NCBI GenBank assembly: GCA_003222155.1
Contig: QHUU01000079.1
Coordinates: 1-33,824, forward strand
Reading direction: 5' to 3'
Origin: Gemmatimonadota bacterium
GTDB lineage: Bacteria; Gemmatimonadota; Gemmatimonadetes; Gemmatimonadales; GWC2-71-9
Length of the DNA stretch: 33,824 nt
Made by a program: the position numbers and the translations under genes. The notes beneath the pieces are model-generated. The model was not told the DNA's origin. It made no database searches and saw only the letters and a list, made by a program, of their open reading frames with translations. Positions within the stretch are counted from its first letter, which is position 1. The number at the start of each line of letters is the position of its first letter. Of this stretch, positions 10,838 through 18,553 are shown piece after piece.

Positions 10838-12947
10838 GCAGCAGGCGCATCGCTTGAGCGAGATCCTCTACCTGCGGCAGGATGAAATCCTCGAGATCGG
10901 GCGCGTAGCCCACGAACGTGTCGGTGGACGCCACCCGCTTCACGGGCGCGTCGAGCCAGGAGAAGCACTCGTCGCCGAGCCGGGCGGCGATTTCCGCGCC
11001 GTAGCCCCACGAGAGCGAGTCTTCGTACGCCACCAGCACCTTGCTGGTCTTGCGGATCGACGTCGCGATCGCCTCCCAGTCCACCGGGGAGAGGCTGCGC
11101 AGATCGATCACTTCGACGCTCACCCCGTCCTGCTCCTCGAGCTGCTTCGCCGCGACCAGCGAGCGCTGCACCACGGCGCCGTACGTCACGACGGTCAGGT
11201 GCCGGCCCTCGCGCACGCGCTTGGCTTTGCCGAACGGGATCATGAAGTTGGGGCCGGGGTTGGGCGCCTTGTTGTACGTCTGGCGGTAGAGGTGCTTGTG
11301 CTCGAGGAACAGCACGGGATCGTCGCAGCGGATCGCGGTCCGCAGCAGGCCGTTCGCGTCGAGCGCGGAGCTGGGGCAGACCACGCGCAGCCCCGGCACG
11401 GCGGTGAAGACCACGGCGCCCGTCTGCGAGTGATAGATCGACCCGCCCTTCAAGTATCCGCCGTAGGTCACCCGCACGACCGCGGGACAGCTGAAGGCGT
11501 TGTTCGAGCGCCAGCGCAGCGTGGCGAGCTCGTTGCGGAGCTGATGGTAGGCGGGCCAGATGTAATCGAAGAACTGGATCTCCACGACGGGCTTCAAGCC
11601 CCGGGTCGCCAGCCCGATCGCCCGACCCACGATGTTCGCCTCGGCGAGCGGCGAGTTGTACACGCGGTCGCTCCCGAACTGGCGCTGCAGCCCCCACGTG
11701 ACTTTGAAGACGCCACCTTTTCCCTTCACCTGCGGGAGGTACTGCTCGCGGCTGGCGTCGGCCACGTCTTCGCCGAAGACGAGGATGCGGGGATCGCGCG
11801 CCATCTCGTCTTTGAGACAGGTGTTGAGGAGATCCACCATGGTCGTCGGATCGCCGCCGAACTGGGGGTCGTCCTCGGTGTCGAACTGCTCCGAGGTGGG
11901 ATCCACATCGGGCGAGTAGACGTACAGCAGCGCGCTCTCGGCCTTGGGCTGGGGGGACGCCAGCGCCATGTCCGCGGCGACGGCGATCTCCTCCTCGACG
12001 CGCCGCTTGATGGCCTCGATCTCCGCGTCGGTGGCGACGCCATCGGCGATCAGGCGCTTCGGGAACACCTCCACGCAGTCGCGGCGCGCGTCGTCGTCGC
12101 GCTCCTTGGGCGGGCGGTAGAGCACTTCGTCGTCCGAGAGGGAGTGCGAGTAGGGGCGGATGACGTGCGCATGCACGAGGGCGGGGCCCTTGCGCTGGCG
12201 CGCGTACTCGGAGGCGCGCAGCAGCACGTCGTACGACGCGACCGGATCGCAGCCATCGACTTCCTCGACCAGGAGGCCGGGGAACCCCTTCACGAGCCTC
12301 GACACCGAGCCACCGGCGGTCTGGATTTCGACGGGCACCGAAATCGCGTAGCCGTTGTCCTCGATCAGAAACAGGATCGGCAGCTTCAAGTTGGTGGCGC
12401 TGTTCAGGGCTTCCCAGAACTCCCCTTCGCTGGTCGTGCCGTCGCCCGCCGAGACGTACACGACATCGTCGGTCCGGGTGGGCTTGTCGGAGGTGGCGTC
12501 GAGGCGCGCATAGCGGAGCCACGCTTCCGCGCAGCCCACGGCCTGCAGGAACTGCGTCCCGGTAGGGCTCGATTGGCTCACGATGTGCAGCGCCTTGTGA
12601 CCCCAGTGCGACGGCATCTGCCGGCCGCCGGAGTTGGGGTCGTCGGCGGCGCCGACCGCGGAGAGCAGCATCTCGGTGGGGGTCATGCCCAGCGCCAGGC
12701 AGAGCGCGCGGTCGCGATAATAGGGATAGAACCAGTCATAGGCGGGGCGGAGCGCTCTGGCGGCGGCCACGAGGACGGCTTCGTGCCCGGCTCCCGAAAT
12801 CTGGAAGTAAATCTTGTTCTGGCGCTTGAGCTGGATTTCCTTGTCGTCGATACGACGCGACAAGAGCATCAACCGGTACATGTCGAGCAGGTCGGCCTTG
12901 GACAGCGCCTTGGCGGCCCGGGGCCCGGGGTGCGTGCGTGTCGCCAT
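10827..12947 (-). CDS. Fused alpha-beta E1 component of a branched-chain 2-oxo acid dehydrogenase-type complex
   Basis: A thiamine-diphosphate enzyme that decarboxylates 2-oxo acids and passes the acyl group to a lipoyl E2. The alpha half (about 20-330) carries the ThDP motif [14 protein letters not shown] ending in EDNGYAIS. The beta half (about 365-705) has the typical [18 protein letters not shown] and [11 protein letters not shown] segments. Elsewhere these are separate E1-alpha and E1-beta chains; here they form one 706-residue chain, a known arrangement in several phyla. The substrate could be branched-chain 2-oxo acids or pyruvate; the alpha half looks more like 2-oxoisovalerate dehydrogenase. 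No E2 or E3 gene is in the window. A TATCTT box (12954-12959 on the minus strand) lies six bases before the ATG, with TCGGCA 17 bp further up, which suggests a leaderless mRNA. Confidence 0.88.
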   Translation of the reverse strand: MATRTHPGPRAAKALSKADLLDMYRLMLLSRRIDDKEIQLKRQNKIYFQISGAGHEAVLVAAARALRPAYDWFYPYYRDRALCLALGMTPTEMLLSAVGAADDPNSGGRQMPSHWGHKALHIVSQSSPTGTQFLQAVGCAEAWLRYARLDATSDKPTRTDDVVYVSAGDGTTSEGEFWEALNSATNLKLPILFLIEDNGYAISVPVEIQTAGGSVSRLVKGFPGLLVEEVDGCDPVASYDVLLRASEYARQRKGPALVHAHVIRPYSHSLSDDEVLYRPPKERDDDARRDCVEVFPKRLIADGVATDAEIEAIKRRVEEEIAVAADMALASPQPKAESALLYVYSPDVDPTSEQFDTEDDPQFGGDPTTMVDLLNTCLKDEMARDPRILVFGEDVADASREQYLPQVKGKGGVFKVTWGLQRQFGSDRVYNSPLAEANIVGRAIGLATRGLKPVVEIQFFDYIWPAYHQLRNELATLRWRSNNAFSCPAVVRVTYGGYLKGGSIYHSQTGAVVFTAVPGLRVVCPSSALDANGLLRTAIRCDDPVLFLEHKHLYRQTYNKAPNPGPNFMIPFGKAKRVREGRHLTVVTYGAVVQRSLVAAKQLEEQDGVSVEVIDLRSLSPVDWEAIATSIRKTSKVLVAYEDSLSWGYGAEIAARLGDECFSWLDAPVKRVASTDTFVGYAPDLEDFILPQVEDLAQAMRLLHAF

Positions 12948-12983
12948 GGCTCAAAGATAGTCGGGCGTGCAATATTTGCCGAC
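12948..12983. promoter_or_regulatory. 36-bp divergent intergenic region with overlapping -10-like boxes
   Basis: This is the whole space between the start codons of E1 (minus) and the flavin reductase-like gene (plus). Minus strand: TATCTT at 12959-12954, six bases from the ATG, with TCGGCA at 12982-12977 (17-bp spacer). Plus strand: AATATT at 12971-12976, seven bases from the ATG at 12984, with no good -35. No Shine-Dalgarno is present on either side, so both mRNAs would begin at or next to the start codon and the two promoters would compete for the same DNA. Confidence 0.45.
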
Positions 12984-13421
12984 ATGAACGAGGCGACCAC
13001 GCAACGCGTCCTCGGGCACTTTGCTTGCGGCCTGCACGCGTTGACGGTGAAGCACGGCGGCGAGGAGCACGGCATGACGGCCAGCTGGGTGAGCCAGGCC
13101 TCGTTCCATCCACCGATGGTCGTCGTGGCGGTGGAGAACCGATCGAAGACGATCGGCATGATCCGCGACGCGCATCACTTCGCGCTCAGCGTGCTGCGCG
13201 CCGGTCAGCGCGAGGTGGCCGAAAAGCTCGGCGGGGCATCGGCCGGCGCCCCGCACACGCTCAAGGGAATCAGGACCAAACCCGCGCCCGCGTCGGGCGT
13301 TCCGGTGCTGGCCGACGCGCACGGGTGGCTCGAGTGCCGCGTCGTGGCCACGCTGCCGAGCGGGGATCACACGCTGGTGTTGGGAGAGGTGCTGGACGCG
13401 GGGGTGGAGGACGGGGAGTAG
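12984..13421 (+). CDS. Flavin reductase-like (FMN-binding split barrel) protein, apparently shortened at the C-terminus
   Basis: A 145-residue protein of the flavin-reductase-like split-barrel family: FACGLHALTVKHGGEEHGMTASWVSQASFHPP is the FMN phosphate-binding start (G-MTAS-W) and ALSVLRAGQREVAEKLGG and DHTLVLGEVLDAG are typical later elements. Members reduce or bind FMN with NAD(P)H. Homologues usually continue 15-20 residues beyond GEV-DAG through a P-L-x-x-x segment to an aromatic end; here the frame stops at VEDGE exactly where a short tandem repeat begins and supplies the TAG. It may still fold as a dimer, because the lost tail is peripheral. The start is fixed by the homology and by the short gap to E1; no ribosome-binding site is seen. 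Confidence 0.75.
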   Translation: MNEATTQRVLGHFACGLHALTVKHGGEEHGMTASWVSQASFHPPMVVVAVENRSKTIGMIRDAHHFALSVLRAGQREVAEKLGGASAGAPHTLKGIRTKPAPASGVPVLADAHGWLECRVVATLPSGDHTLVLGEVLDAGVEDGE

Positions 13422-13446
13422 GGGTTCGGGACTAGGGGTCAGGGAC
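13419..13446 (+). repeat. Two-unit tandem repeat at a convergent gene end
   Basis: Two adjacent 14-bp units, TAGGGGTTCGGGAC and TAGGGGTCAGGGAC, match at 12 of 14 positions. The first TAG is the stop of the flavin reductase-like gene; the second unit contains TCA, which is the minus-strand TGA stop of the amidohydrolase. The sequence is G-rich on one strand and unlike coding DNA around it. Confidence 0.7.
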
Positions 13447-15106
13447 TTCCCGGTCTCTCGTAGACGACCTTCCCGCCGACGATCGTGTAGCGTACCCGCG
13501 CCTGATCGAGCGAATCGGCCGGCAGCGTGAAGAGATCGCGGTCGAGCACCACGAGGTCTCCGTCGTAGCCGGGGGCGAGCGTGCCACGCGCGCGCTCGTC
13601 GAAGGTCGCGAATGCGTTGCCCGCCGTGTAGGCGTGCAGGGCCTCGTCCACGCCGATCTTCTGCTCCGGCACCCAGCCGTCGGGATGCTTGCCGTCGAGC
13701 GTGCGACGCGACACGGCCGCGTACACGCCGAGCACGGGGTCGAGCGGCGCGACGGTCCAGTCGGAGCCGAAGGCCAGTGTGGCGCCGGTGGCGAGCAGGG
13801 TGCGGAACGCGTACGTCGTCCTGATCCGCACCGGTCCGATGCGCTGCTCCACCCAGCGGCCGTCGTCGATGGCGTGGTAGGGTTGCATCGATGCGATCAC
13901 GCCCAGGTTCCCGAACCGGGGAATGTCCTGGGGACGCAGGTGTTGGGCATGCTCGACGCGGAAGCGGCGATCGCGCCGACCATGGGCCCGCGCGACGCTG
14001 TCGTAAATCGAGAGGAGGATCGCGTTGGCGCGATCCCCGATGGCGTGCACGGCGATCTGCAGCCCGGCGGAGTCCGCGTTGCCGATCCAGCTTCGCATGT
14101 CCGCCTCGGGGTGCTGCAGCAGGCCGCGGTATCCCGCCGAGTCGCTGTAGGGCTCGAAGAAGTACGCGGTCCGCGAGCCTGCCGAGCCGTCCATGTAGCC
14201 CTTGAGCCCGCCGATCTTCACCCACTCGTCGCCGGCGCTCCCCGCGCGTCGCAGCGTATCGGCCACGGCACGCCACGCGTCGAGCGGCAGGTAGAGCGCC
14301 ACCCGCAGCGTGAGCCGGCCCGCCCGCTCCAGCCGGCGGTAGCTGGCCAGGTCCGCCCATGAGGCGGACATGTGCGCGGTGGCGGTCACGCCCAGGCTGG
14401 CGGCATGGGCCAAGGCGCGCGCGAGCCCCGAGTCGCGCCGCTCGGGCGACGGCTCGGGAACGACTCGTCCGATGACGTCGAGCGCTCCGTCCTTGAAGAT
14501 TCCCGTCGGTTCCCCCGTGCGCGCGTCCCGGAGGATCTCGCCGCCCGGAGGCGTGGGGGTCTGCTTGGTGACGCGCGCCGCGCGCATCGCGGCGGCGTTG
14601 GCGAGCGCTTCGTGCCCGTCCACGCGGTTCACGAACACGGGGTTGTCCGGGGTCACCGAGTCGATCCACTGGTGCTGCGGCAGCCGCTGTCCCGGCCAGA
14701 GGGTGTGGTCCCAGTCGCCGCCCAGGATCCACTCGCCGGATTTGAGGGTCTTGGCGTACGCCTGAATGCGACGGACGAACTCCGCGGGCGTGGCCGCGTC
14801 GCGCAGGTTCACGGACGCGAGCTGGAACCCGCCATCGATGAAGTGGGTGTGGCCGTCGGTGAAGCCGGGCATGACGAGCCCGGCGCGGGCGCGCAGCACG
14901 ACCGTCCGGGGGCCCACGTACCGGGCCACCTCGGACGAGTCTCCCACAGCCTGGATCTTCCCCCGCGCAATCGCGACCGCGCCGGGTCGAGGCCGACCGC
15001 GCGAGAGTCCGGTCCACAGCACCCCGCCGCTGACCACGAGGTCGGCCTTGCCGCCGCAGGCGGCGAGAGAGACACACAACAATCCCGCGGCCAGGCTCCG
15101 GATCAT
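13439..15106 (-). CDS. YtcJ-type amidohydrolase, predicted lipoprotein
   Basis: A 555-residue metal-dependent amidohydrolase of the YtcJ/exoenzyme-regulatory-AepA-like type. The lipoprotein signal MIRSLAAGLLCVSLAAC ends in a lipobox with C17, so the enzyme should be membrane-anchored and periplasmic. The metal-binding H-T-H (86-88, GFTDGHTHF) follows the usual strand; later conserved parts are HAIGDRAN, RVEHAQ and AFGSDW near the end of the barrel, then the C-terminal composite sandwich with YTIVGGKVVYE. The substrate is unknown; relatives act on amide or N-formyl bonds. The reading frame is open for 84 codons upstream, but the ATG at 15106 is chosen because it starts the signal peptide and has GAGGA seven bases before it. 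It sits 10 bp after the small gene upstream and is probably co-transcribed with it. Confidence 0.9.
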   Translation of the reverse strand: MIRSLAAGLLCVSLAACGGKADLVVSGGVLWTGLSRGRPRPGAVAIARGKIQAVGDSSEVARYVGPRTVVLRARAGLVMPGFTDGHTHFIDGGFQLASVNLRDAATPAEFVRRIQAYAKTLKSGEWILGGDWDHTLWPGQRLPQHQWIDSVTPDNPVFVNRVDGHEALANAAAMRAARVTKQTPTPPGGEILRDARTGEPTGIFKDGALDVIGRVVPEPSPERRDSGLARALAHAASLGVTATAHMSASWADLASYRRLERAGRLTLRVALYLPLDAWRAVADTLRRAGSAGDEWVKIGGLKGYMDGSAGSRTAYFFEPYSDSAGYRGLLQHPEADMRSWIGNADSAGLQIAVHAIGDRANAILLSIYDSVARAHGRRDRRFRVEHAQHLRPQDIPRFGNLGVIASMQPYHAIDDGRWVEQRIGPVRIRTTYAFRTLLATGATLAFGSDWTVAPLDPVLGVYAAVSRRTLDGKHPDGWVPEQKIGVDEALHAYTAGNAFATFDERARGTLAPGYDGDLVVLDRDLFTLPADSLDQARVRYTIVGGKVVYERPGSP

Positions 15107-15113
15107 ACGCGTG

Positions 15114-15118
15114 TCCTC
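15114..15118 (-). promoter_or_regulatory. Ribosome-binding site that sets the amidohydrolase start
   Basis: GAGGA on the minus strand ends seven bases before the ATG at 15106 and overlaps the TGA stop of the upstream small gene (reads TGAGGA). This selects the signal-peptide methionine over upstream in-frame codons and suggests re-initiation after the small gene. Confidence 0.75.
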
Positions 15119-15377
15119 AGCGGAGTTTGGTGATGCGATGAATGGTTTCGAGCGCGGCGATCGGATCGGACGCCGCCGCCTGGTCGCCGCGGGGCGCAGC
15201 CGCGGTCGTGAGCGCGTCGCGGATGTCCAGCAGGACTTCCAGCAGGAGCTGCTCGCGCTGGTAGGCGGCGTCGAGATCGGCCATGCGGGCCTGGTCGCCG
15301 GCGGCCTTGGCGCGCTCATAGGCGTCGCGGTAGATCGCTTCGAGATTTTGCAGGACACGGTCGCGGGGTCGCGGCAT
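15117..15377 (-). CDS. Small helical protein of unknown function
   Basis: An 86-residue charged protein, rich in A, R, L and E, predicted all-helical with heptad-like spacing (LEAIYRDAYERAKAAGD, ADLDAAYQREQLLLEVLLDIRDAL). There are no cysteines, signal peptide or membrane segment. I do not recognise a family. It is supported as a gene by its position in a minus-strand run, by the amidohydrolase ribosome-binding site overlapping its stop, and by a TATTTT box seven bases before its ATG. The competing frame on the same strand is the uninformative upstream extension of the amidohydrolase. Confidence 0.7.
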   Translation of the reverse strand: MPRPRDRVLQNLEAIYRDAYERAKAAGDQARMADLDAAYQREQLLLEVLLDIRDALTTAAAPRGDQAAASDPIAALETIHRITKLR

Positions 15378-15384
15378 GCCGGGG

Positions 15385-15390
15385 AAAATA
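15385..15390 (-). promoter_or_regulatory. -10-like box close to the start of the small helical gene
   Basis: TATTTT on the minus strand, seven bases before the ATG at 15377, in otherwise GC-rich DNA. No matching -35 is seen 17-18 bp upstream and no Shine-Dalgarno lies between box and ATG. If used, the transcript would be leaderless. Confidence 0.35.
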
Positions 15391-15415
15391 CAGCGCCGGC
15401 GGCCCCACGGGAGGA

Positions 15416-16915
15416 CTACGGCGTCAGCGTCACCGTCAGGGCGATCTGGTCCGTCCCCGCCCCGCCGTCCTTGTCAGTGACGGTGACCTGCACGCGATAG
15501 GTCCCGGGCACCACGTAGAGATGAGACACCGAGATGGCGTCCGACTGGCTGGAGGTCGTCCCGTGGGTCGAGAACCCGTCCCCCCAGCTGATGTCGTACG
15601 ACCACGGTGCATCGTCCGCGCCCGGATCGCTGAACGTCGCGTGCAGCGTGAAGAACCCGGGGGCCGTCCGCGCGTCCCCGCCGGCGTCCACGGTGGGTGG
15701 GATGTTGCCGATGGTCGCCGTGGTTTGCGCCGGTGCGCTGAGCGCGCCCCGCGCATCGGTGACCGTCAGCGTCACCGGGTAGGTGCCGTCCGCCGTGTAG
15801 GTGTGGGACGGCTGCGCCCCGCCGCTGCTCGTCCCGTCGCCGAAGTCCCAGGCGTACGTGAGCGCGTCTCCGTCCGGATCGTATGATCCGGTGCCGTCGA
15901 AGACCACTTGACCTTCCGAGCGGTACGGTCCGCCGGGGTTCGCGGCGGGGGCGTGATTTTCGCCCGCCGCGCCGTGACACGTTCCCCGGCCCGCGTCCGT
16001 GAACGTCTCGCCGGCGACAGGGACGAACTCCCAGGCGTACCCGCCGTCCTCGAGTGTGACCTTCAAGACTCCGAACGTGAACCCACGGACTTCGCTGTTC
16101 GGGTGGATCGCGACCGTGGTGACTTCGTCCAGGCTCTCGCCACCGGTGCCGACGTTGATCTCGCGGATCCCCGTCGCGTCGTTGCGGGTGCCGTCGGGCT
16201 GCATCGGCGCAAACCGCTCGTAGTGGTGCACGTGCCCGTTGAGCACGACGTCCGCCCGTGCGGCGTAGAGACGGTCCCACAAGGACCGGCGGTCGTCGTT
16301 GACGGTGTAACCGTCGAAGTTGGACGACAGGAATAGGGGGACGTGCCACATGGCGAGCGTGCAACGCTTCGTATTCGCGGTCAGATCGCCGACGAGCCAC
16401 TGATCCTGCGCCGATCCCGGCCCGAACGGGATGTTGTCGTTCAGCACGATGACGTGCCACGCCCCGAGGTCGAAGCTGTAGTAGCCCAAGTCGCGCGGGC
16501 CAGCGCGCGCACCGAAGTAGTCGAATGCGCCGTTCGCGTTGCCCGTGTCGTACTCATGGTTGCCGAGGACGCCGTAGGTGCGGGACTTGTGCCGCCCCCA
16601 GCTGGGGTCGTAGCAGTTGGTGTAGTCCGCCAGCGTGCCGTGGGGGAAGGCGTTGTCCCCGAGCGTGACGACGGTGCCGGGGATGGCGTCCAGCAGGTTC
16701 GCCGTCGCTTCGTCGTCGACGCCGCCGCACGTGGCGATGTTGCCGGCGCCGACGAGGACTTCGCCTGCTGTCGCGGCGGCGACGGTTTCAAGCGGAGCCG
16801 TGGCGCTCGGTCCACGTGGCGCGTCCGTACAGGATTGCGCGACCAACAGGCCGAGAACGGCGAGCGCGATGAACGACGCGTGGTTCGGGTGCCTCACGCC
16901 GCCCGAAATTGTCAA
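15416..16915 (-). CDS. Secreted or lipid-anchored metallophosphoesterase with two PKD domains
   Basis: 499 residues from a TTG at 16915; a GTG at 16897 (residue 7) is an equally good start and gives a cleaner signal peptide. The leader SFIALAVLGLLVAQSC has a lipobox-like cysteine at 29. The calcineurin-like phosphoesterase domain (about 52-305) shows LGDNAFP (85-91), GNHEYD (118-123), MWHVP (H191) and NGHVHHYER (226-234). Two PKD beta-sandwich domains follow (about 320-400 with YAWDFGDGTS, and 405-495 with YDISWGDGFS), which typically mediate surface or polymer binding. The first metal motif reads GAGNI where the family usually has G-D-I, so one metal-ligand aspartate seems replaced by N59. 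Substrate unknown. It lies 45 bp after DUF1015. Confidence 0.85.
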   Translation of the reverse strand: MTISGGVRHPNHASFIALAVLGLLVAQSCTDAPRGPSATAPLETVAAATAGEVLVGAGNIATCGGVDDEATANLLDAIPGTVVTLGDNAFPHGTLADYTNCYDPSWGRHKSRTYGVLGNHEYDTGNANGAFDYFGARAGPRDLGYYSFDLGAWHVIVLNDNIPFGPGSAQDQWLVGDLTANTKRCTLAMWHVPLFLSSNFDGYTVNDDRRSLWDRLYAARADVVLNGHVHHYERFAPMQPDGTRNDATGIREINVGTGGESLDEVTTVAIHPNSEVRGFTFGVLKVTLEDGGYAWEFVPVAGETFTDAGRGTCHGAAGENHAPAANPGGPYRSEGQVVFDGTGSYDPDGDALTYAWDFGDGTSSGGAQPSHTYTADGTYPVTLTVTDARGALSAPAQTTATIGNIPPTVDAGGDARTAPGFFTLHATFSDPGADDAPWSYDISWGDGFSTHGTTSSQSDAISVSHLYVVPGTYRVQVTVTDKDGGAGTDQIALTVTLTP

Positions 16916-16960
16916 AAACCGTGCCGCATTTCGACTCCGGCGAGTGCCGCGGCGACGCAG

Positions 16961-18214
16961 CTACGCCAGGGGTCGCAGCACCAGTCCGCTCGGCACCTTC
17001 GGCACGAAGTACGTCGACTTGGGCGGCATGACCTCGCCGGCATCGGCGACCGCGAACACCTCGTCCACTTTGGTGGGATTGAGCAAGACGGCCGCGGCGG
17101 CCTTGCCGGCGCGCACCGCGTCGAACGCCGCGCGCGGATCGGGCGTGTAGGTGAGCGACGGCGTCGCCGGGTCGGCGCCGAGAATGTGCTGGACCACGAG
17201 CGCCTCGATACGGGCGACGTCGAGCGCGCGGATCGCCGGAGCATTCCCGAGCCCTGGCGCGCGATCGAGCGACACACCGCGCTTCAACACGAGGGTCACG
17301 TCGTAGTCGCCGGGGAACGCGACGATGCACGCGGTCCCCTGTCGCCCCAGCTCGGCCAGCCGCTCGACCCGATCCATGCAGGGGGCCACCCGTCCCACGT
17401 CGAACCAGCGGCGCCAACCGTCGAGCAGCTTGGACGCGTCCCGCCCGGAGCCGAAGATGATCCGGTGCGTGGGGAGGATCGTAAGGCCGGGATCCGCCGC
17501 CGACACGACGAACGCCAGCACGCGGTCGGCGCCGGGTGTCTCCTGCGCGTAGGCGACCGCCGTCTCGTAGCGGTGGTGGCCATCCGCGATATACAGCTGG
17601 GCGCTCCCGGCCACGCGGGCCAGCTCCGCGGCTCTCTCTCCCGAGACCACCCACAGGCGCATCTCCACGCCGTCGAGCTCCGCCCGCGCCGCGGGCGCGC
17701 CCGACGCGGCCTGCACGAGCGAGCGCGCCAGGGCGCGATCCGGATCGGGGGCGAGCAGGAAGATGGACTCGAGGCTGGTCCGGCTGGCCCGGAGCAAGGC
17801 GAGCCGGTCCGACTTGGGCGCCGAGTGCGTCTGCTCGTGCGGGCGCACGCGGCGCGTGGAAAACGGCTCGGCGCGCACCGCGGCGAACATGCCGGTACGG
17901 GTGCGCCGCTCCCCCGAGGGAAGCGCGTAGTCCTGCGCGACGACGTAGACCGACTCCGCGGCGTCGACGCGCAGCACGCCGGCGTCGCGCCACGCGGCGA
18001 GCTGAGCAGCGGCGTGGGCATAACGGTCCCGGCCCGCCGGCGCTTCCGGCAGGATGAGGTGGACGATATTGTGGGGGTCCCGCGCGGCGTAGCGCGCGCG
18101 TTCCTCCTTGGAGATCACGTCGTAGGGGGGTGCGACCAGCGCGCTGAGGCGGTCGCGGGAGGCATACCGCTCACCGCGAAACGGCGCGACAAGCGGCGGC
18201 TGTTCGGCGTTCAC
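16961..18214 (-). CDS. DUF1015 family protein
   Basis: 417 residues from the GTG at 18214, the usual size of DUF1015 proteins. Recognisable are APPYDVIS, a hallmark near the N-terminus, IVHLILPE, YVVAQDY, GMFAAV, RVRPHEQT and the highly conserved IADGHHRYETA, whose D-G-H-H-R-Y suggests a metal- or phosphate-binding active site. The C-terminus has FVPKVPSGLVLRPL. No biochemical function is established that I can name. The frame extends upstream to 18469, but that part is antisense to the neighbouring pyrophosphohydrolase gene and not conserved; homology starts at the GTG. A GGGGA lies three bases before the GTG, which is tight for a ribosome-binding site. The next start on the opposite strand is 18 bp away. 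Confidence 0.85.
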   Translation of the reverse strand: MNAEQPPLVAPFRGERYASRDRLSALVAPPYDVISKEERARYAARDPHNIVHLILPEAPAGRDRYAHAAAQLAAWRDAGVLRVDAAESVYVVAQDYALPSGERRTRTGMFAAVRAEPFSTRRVRPHEQTHSAPKSDRLALLRASRTSLESIFLLAPDPDRALARSLVQAASGAPAARAELDGVEMRLWVVSGERAAELARVAGSAQLYIADGHHRYETAVAYAQETPGADRVLAFVVSAADPGLTILPTHRIIFGSGRDASKLLDGWRRWFDVGRVAPCMDRVERLAELGRQGTACIVAFPGDYDVTLVLKRGVSLDRAPGLGNAPAIRALDVARIEALVVQHILGADPATPSLTYTPDPRAAFDAVRAGKAAAAVLLNPTKVDEVFAVADAGEVMPPKSTYFVPKVPSGLVLRPLA

Positions 18215-18232
18215 GATTCCCCGGAGTCTCTC
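18215..18232. promoter_or_regulatory. 18-bp gap between divergent GTG starts of DUF1015 and the YpjD-type gene
   Basis: Only 18 bp separate the two start codons. On the plus strand this contains GGAG six bases before the GTG at 18233, a good ribosome-binding site; on the minus strand its complement gives GGGGA near the GTG at 18214. There is no room for promoters, so each gene must be transcribed from within the 5' coding part of the other, and the two 5' transcript regions overlap in antisense. Confidence 0.6.
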
Positions 18233-18553
18233 GTGTCCTTGCGCGAAGCTCAGCAAGCGGTCGACCGCTGGATCGGTCAATATAAGGAGGGATATTTCTC
18301 GCCGCTCACCAACCTGGCCCGGCTCTCCGAAGAGGTGGGCGAGCTGGCCCGCGAGATCAACCACCGGTTCGGTGAGAAGACCAAGAAGCAGGAGGAAGCC
18401 GAGGGCTCCCTGGCCATGGAGCTCGCCGACGTCCTGTTCGTCGTGATCTGCATCGCCAACTCGCAGCATATCGACCTGGACGACGCGTTCGCCCGGATGA
18501 TGGCGAAAGTCACCTCCCGCGACGCCGACCGCTGGACCAGGAAGGCACGCTGA
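18233..18553 (+). CDS. MazG-type nucleotide pyrophosphohydrolase, YpjD-like
   Basis: 106 residues, the length of single-domain MazG-like enzymes such as Bacillus YpjD, which it resembles along its length (IGQYKEGYFSPL, LARLSEEVGELAREINH, RDADRWTRK). These all-alpha enzymes hydrolyse NTP/dNTP to NMP and pyrophosphate, often to remove non-canonical nucleotides. The Mg2+-binding signature is intact: E33, E34, E37 and then E63 and D66 in MELADVLF. The GTG at 18233 has GGAG six bases upstream. Its 3' end overlaps the end of rsgA by 44 bp on the opposite strand, and its 5' end lies 18 bp from DUF1015. Confidence 0.9.
   Translation: MSLREAQQAVDRWIGQYKEGYFSPLTNLARLSEEVGELAREINHRFGEKTKKQEEAEGSLAMELADVLFVVICIANSQHIDLDDAFARMMAKVTSRDADRWTRKAR

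Noticed and set aside
16910-16915. TTGACA at the phosphoesterase start, resembling a -35 box
   Set aside because: No -10-like hexamer lies 16-18 bp downstream, and the position would put the transcript start inside the signal peptide.
18281-18290. TATAAGGAGG inside the YpjD-type gene, looking like a promoter or internal ribosome-binding site
   Set aside because: It encodes the conserved Y-K-E-G residues of the family and no start codon follows at a usable distance.
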